Shown: positions 1 through 11,206 of the stretch, one piece after another
Layout of the letters: the number at the start of each line of letters is the position of its first letter
Position numbering within the stretch: position 1 is the first letter of the stretch
Source: Cunninghamia lanceolata
Lineage: Eukaryota; Streptophyta; Pinopsida; Cupressales; Cupressaceae
Direction: 5' to 3'
NCBI GenBank assembly: GCA_027924645.1
Contig: BSBN01000495.1
Location: 1,823,501 to 1,887,500, forward strand
DNA length: 64,000 bases
Program-made: the position numbers and the translations under genes
The notes under the pieces: model-generated
Database searches by the model: none
Told to the model about the DNA's origin: nothing
What the model saw: the letters and a program-made list of their open reading frames with translations, nothing else

Positions 1-475
1 AGTGCAGAATATAAAGGTATCTTTATATGTGCATTGTTGATACTATATCAGTAAGGGAATGCAGTGAAACAGAGTATCCCTCTGTATTTAATTTTCTTTT
101 CTTAAGATGATTTTGTGAAAGATGCCAGTGAGGCAATATTGTAAATGTCAGTGAGGCAATATTCTTAGCCAGTGAGGCCTGTAAATCAGTGAGATTTTAT
201 TCTAAGCCAGTGAGGCACTTTTTTGAGTGGTTTTATGCCAAGGGCTTTCCACTTAGGACAAATCACTGTGTCATTTTGTTTCTGTGGCATGCTATTGATC
301 TACTATTGAATTTTTTAGTTTTCTCTATACAATTACAGTTTACTTTGTCTTATGAACATATAGTTGATCTTGTTAAAGATATTCTTTGCAAGTCAGAATC
401 TGAGATTGTGTTGAAAAGTAAAATTATCCTAGATACTGATTCACCCCCCCTCTCAGTATCTACACCACTCTAACA
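1..475 (+). repeat. 5' LTR of copia element F (3' part only; cut by the window start)
   Basis: Position 1 aligns with 7102, and the next 474 bases match the 3' LTR at 7102-7575 almost base for base. It ends in CTCTAACA at 475, directly before the primer-binding site. It holds five copies of CAGTGAGG(C) at 126, 149, 170, 187 and 208. By comparison with the 3' LTR, about 1.6 kb of this LTR lies outside the window, including its TATA region. Confidence 0.93.
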
Positions 476-477
476 AG

Positions 478-490
478 TGGTATCAGAGCC
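478..490 (+). promoter_or_regulatory. Primer-binding site of element F (tRNA-iMet type)
   Basis: TGGTATCAGAGCC lies two bases after the LTR end at 475. This is the standard plant initiator-methionine tRNA primer-binding site. It fixes the element on the + strand. Confidence 0.93.
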
Positions 491-548
491 AAAACCCTCT
501 ATTGTTTAGGCCTAATCAGCCTAAGGGATTCCTAGTTCAGTGGGAACC

Positions 549-2192
549 ATGTCTTTTCAAGATGGTCTTTCCCCATCCAAGGCACCATTATTTGATGGTA
601 TAGATTATGCTTTCTGGAAATACAGAATGACTCATCATATCAAAGCTTTAGGATATGATGTCTGGGAAGCCATTGAAACTAATTGTACTGTTACTGGCAA
701 ACCATCCAATGCTGATGAAAAAAAGGCACTTGACTGTGACTCAAAAGCCACTAGTGCTATTTGTTGTGGTTTAACAAATGAAGTTCTTAATAAGGTTATG
801 GAATGTCAAATAGCTAAAAGCATTTGGGATAAACTTTCAAATATTTATGAAGGAGATGAAAGCATTAAAGAGGCTAAGTTACAATCTCTTAGGGAAAGAT
901 TTGAATGAATGAGAATGAAAGATGATGAAAAGATAGCTGAATATCTTCAAAGAGTCTAGGAAACTGTCAATAGCATTAGAGGATTAGGGAAAAAATTAGA
1001 AGAGATAACTGTAGTTAAAAAGGTCTTACGGACTCTAACCGCCAAATATGACTCCAAAACTTATGTGGTTGAAGATAAAGATCCAAAAACCATAACTATT
1101 GATTATATTATAGTAGTCTTTACTACATATGAAATGAGAATGGAAAATGAAAATCCCAATAAAGAGATTAAAGAAGCTGCTTTTAAGACTGTGAAAAAGC
1201 AAACTGAAATTAGTCATGAAACTGAAAATATCAGTGAAGATGAATCTATTTTTGTTAGTAAACTCAGAAGAGGATCAGGTAGATATAAAGGAAAATCACC
1301 TTTTAAATGTTTCAATTGTGGAAAAATAGGGCATTATGTAGCAAAATGTCCTAATCTAGAGCTTGCCAATGAACAAGAAGATAACAAAAAACAATATAGG
1401 AAGAAGCCTTTCAATTTTAACAAGAAAAATACTTTCAAGAAAAGAAGTTTAATTGCTGGAATAACTGATAGTGCGTCAGAGGAATCCTCTAATGAAATAG
1501 ATGAAACTCTTTTTATGGTAGCATTTATTGGTGTTTCAGAAGAAGAACAAGTAGAAATATCAGAAAATGAGTTTGACTTAGAGGGAGATTTAAAATGTGT
1601 TTTTGGTGAAATTAGAAGATTTAAAAAGGAAAATGGAATGCAGAGTAAGTTAATATCTGATCAAGAAAAACAAATTTCTGATTTAAAAGTCAGTCTTGAA
1701 GAAAATAGAAAAAGACTTTCAGATTCTCAAGAACAATTAAAATCTAAGGAGGCTGAAATAGTCAAACTTAGAAGAGAACTTGAAATGTGTAACAGCAGTG
1801 ATAAACTTGCTGATATGCTAGGGAAACAAAAAGAGTATAATGATATGACTGGACTAGATTTTTCAAAAGGTCAATGCTCTAATGATAATCAATTCACAAA
1901 TAAAATGCCCTTTAAATTCACTGGGTATTGTTTTTATTGTTATCAATATGGACATAGAGCAACTAACTGCAAGTTTGTTCTTAGAAGGCAGCCAAATTTT
2001 CTAAAACATGGGACTTTTAGTTTTCTAAATAGGATAAGATGTTTCAATTGCAAAAAACTTGGACATATTGCCAAGTTTTGTGACTCAGATATTGTTTCTC
2101 TTACTAAGCAACTCAAAATGAAATGGGTGCCCAAAAACAACAAGGCTATGATGGTTGAAGTTGCATTTCATGCAAAGAAAAATGAAATCTAG
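549..2192 (+). pseudogene. gag: Gag region of copia element F, broken by stop codons
   Basis: The frame runs from the ATG at 549 (MSFQDGLSP...). The window also allows a GTG at 540, but the ATG is preferred. The N-terminal half is a copia Gag capsid (UBN2-like, with the YAFWKYRM motif). In-frame stops fall at 906-908 (TGA), 957-959 (TAG) and 2190-2192 (TAG); each is explained by one C-to-T or G-to-A change. Three CCHC zinc knuckles (C-x2-C-x4-H-x4-C) are visible at 1308-1349, 1929-1970 and 2040-2081. Between the first two is a charged, heptad-like stretch (about 1620-1800) that looks like a coiled coil. Most copia Gags carry one knuckle, so three is unusual. The frame continues into protease without a shift. 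Confidence 0.9.
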
Positions 2193-3720
2193 GTTATAGA
2201 CAGTGGGTGTTCCCATCATATGACAGGGGATAGAGGTAAATTTATTTCATTTGAAAGTTGCACAAGTGGGTCAGTTAGATTTGGAGATGATTATTGTTTA
2301 TAGATCATTGGAAAAGGTACAGTTCTCTTAGAAAACAACACATCTCTAGAAGATGTCTATTTTTTTTAAGGACTAACTCATAATCTATTGACTGTAAGTC
2401 AAATTTGTGACAGTGGTTTTGATGTAGTTTTTACATCACAAGGTTGCAAGATTCTCAAAAATGCCAAACAGGTCATTGCTTCAGGTTTGAGAACTAAAGG
2501 TAATATTTATAATCTGCATGGATCTGCTAATGAATGCAAAAACAACTTATGTTTTATGAGTCAAATTGAAGAAAGTAAACTCTGGCATAGGAGGTTGGGG
2601 CATATAAACTATGATAACTTAGTTCAAATTAGTCATAAAAAAATGTTAGACATATGCCTGCTCTTTCCAAGCCTAAAAATCTGGTTTGTAAAGAATGCCA
2701 GCAAGGTAAACAAACAAGAAATATTCATAAGTCTAAAGAGCAATTTGCTACAGAACCTCTACAGTTAGTTCACACTGATTTATGTGGTCCAACCAGAACA
2801 AAATCTTTGAATGGTGAAAGATATTTTATGTTATTCAAAGATGATTACACAAGAATGACTTGGGTTACTTTTTTAAAGCATAAATTTGAGGCTTTAGAAA
2901 AATTTAATATCTTTAAAAGCATGGTAGAGAGAGAAACAGATCTAAAACTGAAATATTTAAGGTCAGATAATGGTGGAGAATATACTTCCACTGCTTTTCT
3001 TGAATATTGTGAAAAACATGGAATAAAGAGACAGTTTTTCAGCTCCTAGAACACTTCAACAAAATGGGGTGGCTGAAAGAAAGAATAGGACAGTAAAAGA
3101 AATGGCTAGAACTATGCTTCAGGATGCTAGACTATCAAATGCTTTTTGGAAAGAAGCAATTCATACAACAGTTTATATCTTAAATAGGGTACAAATAAGA
3201 GTCAAAACCAGGTACACATCCTATGAACTTTGGTATGGTAATACGGCTAATGTATCATATTTTAAAATATTCGACAGTAAATGTTATATAAGGAAAGAAG
3301 ATCATCTAGGAAGTTTTGAATCTAGATGTGATGAAGGGATTTTTCTAGGATACTCAACTCACAGCAAGGCTTATAAATGTTATAATAAGAGGTTAAAGAG
3401 AATAGTTGAAAGCTCTAATGTTAAAGTGGTTGAGAATTTGCAGCAAGAATGGCAACCTTAGTTTCAACAGGTTGAAGAAATCATTCAAGAAGAGCTAAAT
3501 ACAAAAGAAGAGTCAGAAAAATCTGAAGAAGAATCAGATCCTGAAGTTTCACAAGGATAGTCAGTAAGTCCTCAAATTAATACTTCTTCTAAAACTTCTA
3601 TTTATACTCCTTCTAAAAGATTGTTACAAAAGAATCATCCAAGTGAACATGTTATTGGTGATTTAGACTTTGGCATACAAACTAGAAGAAAAACTGCTCA
3701 AGCAAATCAATAGGTTCATA
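2193..3720 (+). pseudogene. pol: Protease and integrase region of copia element F, with frameshifts
   Basis: Directly after the Gag stop is the copia aspartic protease active site DSGCSHHMTG (about 2201-2230). Next come the pre-integrase LWHRRLGH motif near 2580 and an integrase HHCC/DDE core (TDLCGP near 2778, SDNGGEY near 2963, QQNGVAERKNRT near 3060). Stops occur at about 2301 (TAG) and 2367 (TAA). A one-base frameshift near 2640-2655 is undone by another at the T run near 3036-3040, where the frame returns to the original. Further TAG stops at 3459, 3558 and 3711 lie in or after the integrase C-terminus. The gene cannot make a functional polyprotein as it stands. Confidence 0.9.
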
Positions 3721-5237
3721 TATGTTTAGTGTCTCAACTAGAACCTAAAACCTATGTTGAAGCTAGTCAAGATGACTTGTGGGTTCAGGCTATGATAGAT
3801 GAGTTAGCCCAAATAGAGAAAAATAACACTTGCGAACTTGTCCCAAGGCCTAAAGATAAAAATATTATTGGGGCTAAATGCGTTTTCAGAAACAAACTTG
3901 ATGAAAATGGAGTTGTTTGAAATAAAGCTAGACTGGTTTGTAAGGGTTATTCACAGATAGAAGGTATCAATTTTGATGAAACTTTCGCTCTTATAGCAAG
4001 ACTAGAAGCAATCAGAATATTTCTTGCATATTCTATTTACAAAAACTTTAAGGTCTATCAAATGGATGTTAAGACAACCTTTTTAAATGGAGACTTAGAA
4101 GAGGAGGTTTATATGGATCAGCTGGAAGGTTTTGTTAACAAGGACAAACCACATCATGTTTACAGATTAAGGAAGGCTCTTTATGGGCTTAAAAAAGCTC
4201 CTAGAGCTTGGTATGCCAAATTAGATAAACACTTACAATCACAAGGCTTCACTAGAGGGGGAGCTGATAGTAATCTATATTTTATGACTAAAAATTATCA
4301 CATCTTGATAGTGGTTGTATATGTTGATGACATAATTTTTGGTAGTGATGATGATGAACTCAGTTTATATTTTCCACAGGTTATGACAACAAAACTTGAA
4401 ATGTCAATGCTGGGTGAACTTTTATTTTTTCTTGGCCTACAGGTGTCTCAGCTCAAAGCAGGTATCTTTCTTTCTCAAACCAAATATGCAAAAGAAATGT
4501 TGAAAAGGTTTTAGATGGATGAATGTAATCCTGTTAGTACACCTATGGAAACTGGTTGCAAATTAAGTGCTGAAGTTGATAAACCTGATATTGATCATAC
4601 TTTTTATCAATCTATGATAGGCAGCTTGTTGTATTTAATTGCCACTAGACCTGACATAATGCATGCTGTCTATTTAGTTGCTCGCTTTCAATCTTCTCCT
4701 AAGCAAGCTCATCTAAATGTAGTAAAAAGAATCTTTAGATATATACAAGGAACTCTTGATTATGGACTTTGGTATTCTAGACATTCAGATTTCACACTGA
4801 CAGCATACACAAATGTTGATTGGGTAGGTAGTCTTGACAATAGAAAAAGTACTTCAGGTGGTGCTTTCTTTCTTGGTGGAAGACTAGTTGCTTGGCATAG
4901 CAAAAAGAAAGATTCTGTTTCTCTGTCTACAACTGAAGCTGAATATATTGCAGCCACATCTTACTGCACTCAGATTCTCTGGATGGTTCAGACTTTGAAT
5001 GATTACAAGGTTCCTATCTGTAAGCCTATTAGAATTCTATGTGACAATGTCAGTGCTATTAACATCTCAAAAAATCTTGTGATGCATTCTCATACCAAAC
5101 ATATTGATATCCGATATCATTTTCTTCGTGATAAGGTGCTCCTCAATGATGTCATATTGCACTATGTTTCTTCTACTGCTCAAGTGGCTGATATCTTTAC
5201 TAAGCCACTTCCCAGAACTATTTTTGAAGGTCTCTGA
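3721..5237 (+). pseudogene. pol: Reverse transcriptase and RNase H of copia element F, broken
   Basis: All pieces lie in one frame, broken by stops at 3918-3920 and 4512-4514. The RT shows the copia signature [18 protein letters not shown] near 4062 and the catalytic YVDDIIFGS at about 4321-4347. The RNase H shows TEAEYIA near 4930, DN near 5040 and the terminal KHIDIRYHF and ADIFTKPL motifs up to 5237. The order PR-INT-RT-RH is that of Ty1/copia (Pseudoviridae-type), which separates F from the gypsy elements to the right. This is the most complete pol in the window. Confidence 0.92.
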
Positions 5238-5503
5238 GATCAGCTTGGGGTTCTTTCTTTTTTCTTCTCTGCATTGATATTTCTCCGCTCTTGGTTTTAG
5301 GGGGAGCTTCTTGATTATTCTTCTTTGTACCCTGACAGTTTTTGGGATGCTTTCTAGTGTTGTGCAATTCTTCATTTGGTTGCTCTGTTCTTTTGTCTTC
5401 CCTTTGTCCTGATGACAAAAAGGGGGAGAAGGCTTTGCTTTTACTTATGTGTTCTCTCATGCTGTGGTTGTGTGTTTTCTCATCATGGCCAAAGGGGGAG
5501 TAT
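5238..5503 (+). other. 3' non-coding region of element F with three polypurine tracts
   Basis: No coding sequence. Three G-rich purine runs of the same form occur: TTTAGGGGGAGC at 5297-5307, ACAAAAAGGGGGAGAAGG at about 5416-5432, and AAAGGGGGAGTAT at 5491-5503. The last directly precedes the TG of the 3' LTR and is the likely plus-strand primer. The two upstream copies may be accessory tracts. Confidence 0.75.
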
Positions 5504-6390
5504 TGTTGTTATCTCTGCTGCTCGAGAGTATTGTTTGTTGTCCTTGATGCTCAAACACACATGTTGGATGTTGTTTTTTTGTGGACTTCTCTGATGATAT
5601 TCATGACAGCTGCAAAAGTTTTGTTTTAGGAAACACATTCCGGAAATGCATTTTATTGGTGGTTTGTTATAGGTTGCATAACATTTCGTTGATGATTGCT
5701 ATAGGTTTTGGAGATATTATTTTGTCACTAATATCAAGTCAAAGGCATGGCATTTCATAATGTTGAGGGTTTGGTATGAAGCATACTTTGTTTGGTTTAA
5801 CATCTGCTCACTGCACACTCTAGTGTTGATTCTTTGCCTTGTCTTTATTACAAAGGGTATTTGCCATGATAGTAAAGGTTAGTAAATGCACAGATAAGTT
5901 TGGTAAAGGCATCTATTTCATAGTTCATTATGTTGATTTATTATTACTGCAAAGGTGGTCATTGCTCATAGTGTTGATACATTCTTTGTTACAAGGTTTT
6001 GTCAAAAAGATTGCCTCTAGACACAAAGTTGTTACAAGACATTATCATGTGCAATAATGATTTAATCAGTGTTTTGATTGGGTTCTTTAGTTAGTTTTTC
6101 ACAATGGTGAACTTCTATTGCTATATCCTTTTTACACACATGTCAACGGTTGTTATTCCCAAGGTCTATAGTTGCAAAGTTGTCCACCATGTAAACTCTT
6201 CCTAGTAGCACTACTTATCATTTGTGTTCTACAGTGGCACACTTAATCTACTGACCTCCCGAATAGGGTTGCTAAGGCATTTTTACAAGGTAAAAGTTAC
6301 CAGGTTCTCTTGAGTTACCTGTAGCTCTGATCACATGTTCGATGGTAAAGACATCATATTGTTTCTTCATTTCGATACAAAGTGATTTTA

Positions 6391-6517
6391 TGTTTAGGGT
6401 TTCATACCCTACACCGCAATGATGAGAAGGAAGGGTTTTTGGATTCAGATATACTTTTTTTGTCTAGAATCTCATATCCTGCGCCGCAATGATGAAAAGA
6501 AAGGGTTTTTGGATTCT
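6391..6517 (+). repeat. 70-bp tandem duplication inside the element F LTR
   Basis: Two copies with a 70-bp period. ACACCGCAATGATGAGAAGG at 6411 matches GCGCCGCAATGATGAAAAGA at 6481, and both are followed by AAGGGTTTTTGGATTC. Confidence 0.75.
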
Positions 6518-7068
6518 ACGACAGCTCTAGTTGACTTCAGTAAACAGGTGATATTGTTAGATTCTTTTTTTTGCTTCTGGCAGTTATGATTACATTTGGT
6601 AGTTTCACATTGACATAAAAAGAACAAAGAGGAAATGTGTCTTTTGAAATCTGTCTTTGCTTTGAGTAAGGAATATTGGGTTTACATCCGAGGTTTATAA
6701 TGAAGCAGACTGACAACCCTTGTTAGTATTTCACAACGGCATGACATTGTTGTTAAACTAGTTGTGTTTAGAACAAAGTTGTAAAGAATAATGGCAGTTG
6801 TTATTTATGGTTTCAACCCTGGTTAGGGTTTGGTCAACAGTACTCCAAGCTTACTCTGTGTCGGTTAAAAGTGTTACTATCTTTGTTATAATTTTACAAA
6901 TGATATCTCAACAGATTTTTAGTAGGAAAATGGTATGACAGTTGAATGTTTTTATTTTCTTTTCACAGCAAAACTGTGTGAAATTATGCAATGGCTATGG
7001 AACCTCCAGAAAGTAGTTTTTTTGTTACCTAAAACATAGAGACACAAATTGTTATCTTCTTGTACTCG

Positions 7069-7079
7069 ATATATAAATG
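7069..7079 (+). promoter_or_regulatory. Probable TATA box of the element F LTR promoter
   Basis: GATATATAAATG lies about 500 bases before the LTR end and is followed by an AT-rich 30-base spacer. The CAGTGAGGC repeat array starts about 150 bases downstream, so it would lie in the R/U5 leader. No transcript data support this. Confidence 0.45.
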
Positions 7080-7575
7080 AGACTACTTATATAGTATGAA
7101 GAGTGCAAAATATAAAGGTATCTTTATATGTGCATTGTTGATACTATATCAGTAAGGGAATGCAGTGAAACAGAGCATCCCTCTGTATTTAATTTTTTTT
7201 TCTTAAGATGATTTTTGAAAGATGCCAGTGAGGCAACATTTTAAATGTCAGTGAGGCAATATTCTTAGCCGGTGAGGCCTGTAAATCAGTGAGATTTTAT
7301 TCTAAGCCAGTGAGGCACTTTTTCAAGTGGTTTTATGCCAGGGGCTTTCCACTCAGGACAAATCACTACGTCATTTTGTTTCTGTGGCATGCTATTGATC
7401 TACTATTGAATTTTTTAGTTTTCTCTATACAATTACAGTTTTCTTTGTCTTATGAACATATAGTTGATTATGTTAAAGATATTCTTTGCAAGTTAGAATC
7501 TAAGATTGTGTTGAAAAGTAAATTTATCCTAGATACTAATTCACCCCCCCTCTCAGTATCTACACCACTCTAACA

Positions 7576-9445
7576 GTTCCATCATAATTAGATTGAATGA
7601 ATCAAAAAACTCTGTTAGTGATTATGAACAAATCTTTAAACCGAAATATCCTACCAATACAATATTGCACAATCTATAGAATATCAAATTTTAATTTATC
7701 CTTTACCAAGTGCATTTGTGGAATTGCCTTATGAAATATGATGCTAAAGATGATCCATTATTACTTTTATAATAATTCTAAACTATATACATCCCTTGTT
7801 TTTGGAATCCCAACAATCTTGAGCAGTCATGTACTTAATGCTTTTATTCATTACCACATGCTTCTATTAGTTCCCTTGAGAATTTGGCCACATTAGCATT
7901 CTTGAAAGACATTCATTATAATGTTAAACCTAATACACACATTACTAAGTTCACAAAATGCAATTAAGAAGAGAAATAACTAATTAGAGATTGCATATTG
8001 TGATCTAAAGCATTAACTACTGTAGAAACCTAAAATTTACCTATTCACCTCCCTTCTATAACATGTTTAATACTTATTTCTAAAATCATTTTAATGCTAT
8101 TTCAATATTCATCATCATGCTAATTGTCCAAAATTGGCACTTCCTAACCACATTATTCCCTTTTCAAATGAATTAAATAAATTATATTTATTTATGTAAG
8201 TTGATAGATTCACCATATCATCACACCACTAACTAATTAAATCATTTTATTACTTAATTAGTCTAATTTCTATCTCACATTGCCAACTTGTTAAATATTT
8301 TTATTAATTAGTTAGTCTAAAATCCCACCACTATCCCAAAATAAATGTATTTCCCTCCTATTCTCAAATAAATCCACCCCATTTTATGGCCGAAAAAAAT
8401 TATTTATAACCATTTGAAATTCTACCAAATGTAATCTCATCCATTCATTTTGAATAAACTAAATCATGGCCATTCATCTACTCCTTAAATCCAAGGAAAA
8501 TCCTCTCAACCAAAATGCATTATAGATCTTCCAAAAAAATCAACACCATCCATCTTCTAAGCCTAAAAATTATAAATGGAGCTTCAAAGATTTCAAAAAA
8601 TTATAACACATGAATATACAAGTACATGTTGCTAAGATTTTGAAGCATCCTTTGAGCAACCACATCCTCTCATTTTCAAGTTATCCATGAGCATATCCTT
8701 TCCAATCATGGAGTTTATATTTGGTAATTTATGTAAATAGTTGTTTAATTTGAATTTCATTTTGTTCAATCTTGAAGTTAGCACTTAGTTTGAATTAGGA
8801 AGCTTACCTACATTTGTTTCCTTTCATTTTAGTTGAAATTTTGTTTCTTACATTCTAGAACACCTATTGGGATTCCTTTGTCTTGATATAAGCTTGGTTT
8901 TGTAGGTTTCATAGCTTGATCTAATAATTTTTTCATGTAGGATTTAGTTGGAAGTCTTTTAGTTCACATGCATTTCAAGGCACTTTGGTGCAAAACAGAC
9001 TATACCATTGCATCAAAAAGGGCTAAGAACCCATAAATCTATGTAAAGTTTATCCAATTTGGACAAACTTGCACCAAGAGGCATTTTATTCTACATGGAG
9101 ACATCATACAACCCCTACGTAGGCATTCTATACAAAAGATAATTTTATTATTATTTAATATGTTTGTTCTATTTTTATTTAAGAAACACTTAAAAATTTA
9201 TTAATAATAAAAAAATTATAAAAATTTAAAACAAACAAAAATATTTAAAAATAAATTAGATCACATAGCCGACTAATATATGGTACCTTATACCCTACCA
9301 CATAGAGGTGCCAGGACTAGGGTTTGCCCCTCTCGCCTATTACCAGCATTCTTCATGGTGACTAGTGAACAACAACCACTAACTTCTCCTCAACACTTCT
9401 GTTGCTTTAACATTGCACTTGCTATTACACTTTTTCTCAAGATGT
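7576..9445. other. AT-rich spacer between elements F and E
   Basis: No coding sequence, LTR pair or RNA gene is recognised. The stretch is AT-rich, with many stops in all frames. The 69-codon frame at 9280-9489 crosses into the LTR of element E and is chance. Confidence 0.6.
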
Positions 9446-9832
9446 TGATGGGACACACACACCTAGGCTCTGATACAAAAATTTGGTGACAAGTTGTCTC
9501 AATTTCTTAGGACCAATCCAGTTCCACAATCTACTAAAATTATCGTGATGCATTCACACTAAAATGAGTTACCAAATGACAATTACTACATTTTGTGTTT
9601 AAGAAATAGAGAGGTAGTGATAAAAAGAGGAGACAATCTACACCGTTGTCTACACTCATTTGGAGGATAGACTGTTAGATTTCCAACGTATGTACAAAAT
9701 GGAGGAATCTATCAACCAAGACTAAATCATACTTCATTCAATTAATTGTAGATATGTAAAAAAAACTTTCATTCCCAAAATTCATTTAATTAAATGCAAA
9801 GATGCAAATAGAAACTCCATTCCCCAAAGTCT

Positions 9833-11206
9833 CTTTTTTTAAGAGAAAGGTGATAAACACCCATACCATTTCATTAAAGAGTTTATATAGAGTTTCAGAA
9901 CAACCCCAATACAACATGGAGTTCATCAAAGATAATACAAACTACTCAAAACAACAAAAAGTTCATCAAAATAAAACATGCAAATGGCCCTCTACTGGCC
10001 ATATAAACTAGAGAAATCATAAAACAAAACAAAGTTAAAGAAACAGCTACTAACTGTAGCAATAAGACACCAACGCGCAAACCAACCAGCATCCATCCAT
10101 GCAAACTGACCACCTCAAAATAACCGCAGCCACCCACAAACTTGAACTAGGCCATCAAGAGCACCGATACTACCACAATTCCCATGGCCAAAAATACTAA
10201 GCAATCAGACTAGTGGCAGGGAGAGAAACCAGATCCAGAGGCACTACAATCTATCCGACAACCCCTTGATCATCTTCATCACCATCCTCCAGGTCTTCAA
10301 ATACATTCCTAGGAATATGAGGTGCAAGGTCTGGGCCATGAACCCTTAAAAATTGTATCCCCATGAAAGTATCCTTTATATGCCGAACATCATTTTTGGA
10401 GAAAATGAAGTTGTAAGAAGACAACTCTCTATCAAGATCATTACTGCTTAGATATTTCAGTGAGGCTTGCATAGCTCTATAAACAACTTGGAGGGGGGGA
10501 GAAGATCTCAAAGTTTGAAGGTTGAACAACCCTCTAATAAGGGCATCTCCCTGATCTATATCATACCCCTTAACCATCGTAGCCCATCTATCCACTGTGT
10601 AGATATTATTGTAGAAGAGACCTGAGGAGAGAGCATGGACATATTCTATGTCTTGAACTAGGTCCATAATGTTAGAGAGGACTTGGGAAACTATGTATGA
10701 GTAGTTAAGAATTCAGCCCACATAGCCCTTCAACCATCTGTGTCCCGCAACACATCTCACTACAAACTACATCATCGTATTGTCCCAATCTATTAATATG
10801 ATTAGGTTTGAGGTGCTAACCATACCTCTCACCTCTGGTTCCTAGTCAAATGGTGGAAAAAAAGAGCATCTGGTTAAGCCTAGTTTCCACCATGGGAGAC
10901 TGTATACAAATTAGGGAGCTACAACAAAAGAGTCAAGAAATTAAGGACCCTTAGCAGAGGCTTAAAGAAGACCAAACTGTTAACCCGCATGAGATCATCC
11001 ACATGATTGAAAGAATGATCACCGTCCTTACATAATCCAAATACAATCCTTGCAAGGGGATGTTGCATTGGAAGCTATGAGAATGACGTAAGCGAAAAGC
11101 AGGAAAAACCCCGGACCCAAGATTTCCATTAATAAGCAATGTACTTGAGGATCAATGTGTAAAGCCAAGGTGGCCCCTAAAAAGAGAAAGAAGCCTACCA
11201 TTATTC
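9833..11206 (-). mobile_element. Insertion in the element E LTR with a 13-bp target duplication (non-LTR-type retroinsertion)
   Basis: TTCCCCAAAGTCT occurs on both sides (9820-9832 and 11207-11219), and in the uninterrupted right LTR it is present once. The left edge starts CTTTTTTTAAG, a short poly(T), which is a poly(A) tail read on the other strand. A long direct repeat plus a tail is the mark of LINE-machinery insertion. No RT or endonuclease is seen in the insert, so it is either a 5'-truncated LINE, a SINE-like element or a retrocopy of another transcript. Its minus strand holds a decayed reading frame. Confidence 0.75.
10251..10870 (-). pseudogene. Unrecognised decayed reading frame inside the LINE-type insertion
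   Basis: An open frame of 138 codons (10667 to 10251) begins MDLVQDIEYVHALSS and ends in an acidic tail (EDLEDGDEDDQGVVG). The same frame reads on upstream to about 10870 with only three stops: TGA at 10713-10715, TAG at 10767-10769 and TAG at 10842-10844, each one base from a sense codon (TGG or CAG). The intervening sequence has a balanced protein-like composition (for example CVAGHRWLKGYVG). I do not recognise the family. It could be a captured host transcript or part of a retroelement Gag. The overlapping frames at 9946-10137 and 10951-11139 are not convincing as protein. Confidence 0.45.

Larger units (their letters stand above)
5504..7575 (+). repeat. 3' LTR of copia element F (2072 bp)
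   Basis: Starts TGTTGTTATC right after the polypurine tract and ends CTCTAACA, giving TGTT...AACA ends. Its last 474 bases match the 5' LTR. The next bases (GTTCC) are the candidate right target duplication, but the left one is outside the window. Two kilobases is long for copia and is seen in lineages such as SIRE/Maximus; I do not assign a lineage. Short open frames inside it are not genes. Confidence 0.88.

Noticed and set aside
5839..6057. Open frames inside the 3' LTR of element F
   Set aside because: They are short, lack motifs, and lie in LTR sequence whose coding potential is not shared with known copia elements.
9280..9489. 69-codon frame at the left edge of element E
   Set aside because: It crosses from flank into the LTR and ends in the repeat, so it cannot be an old gene.
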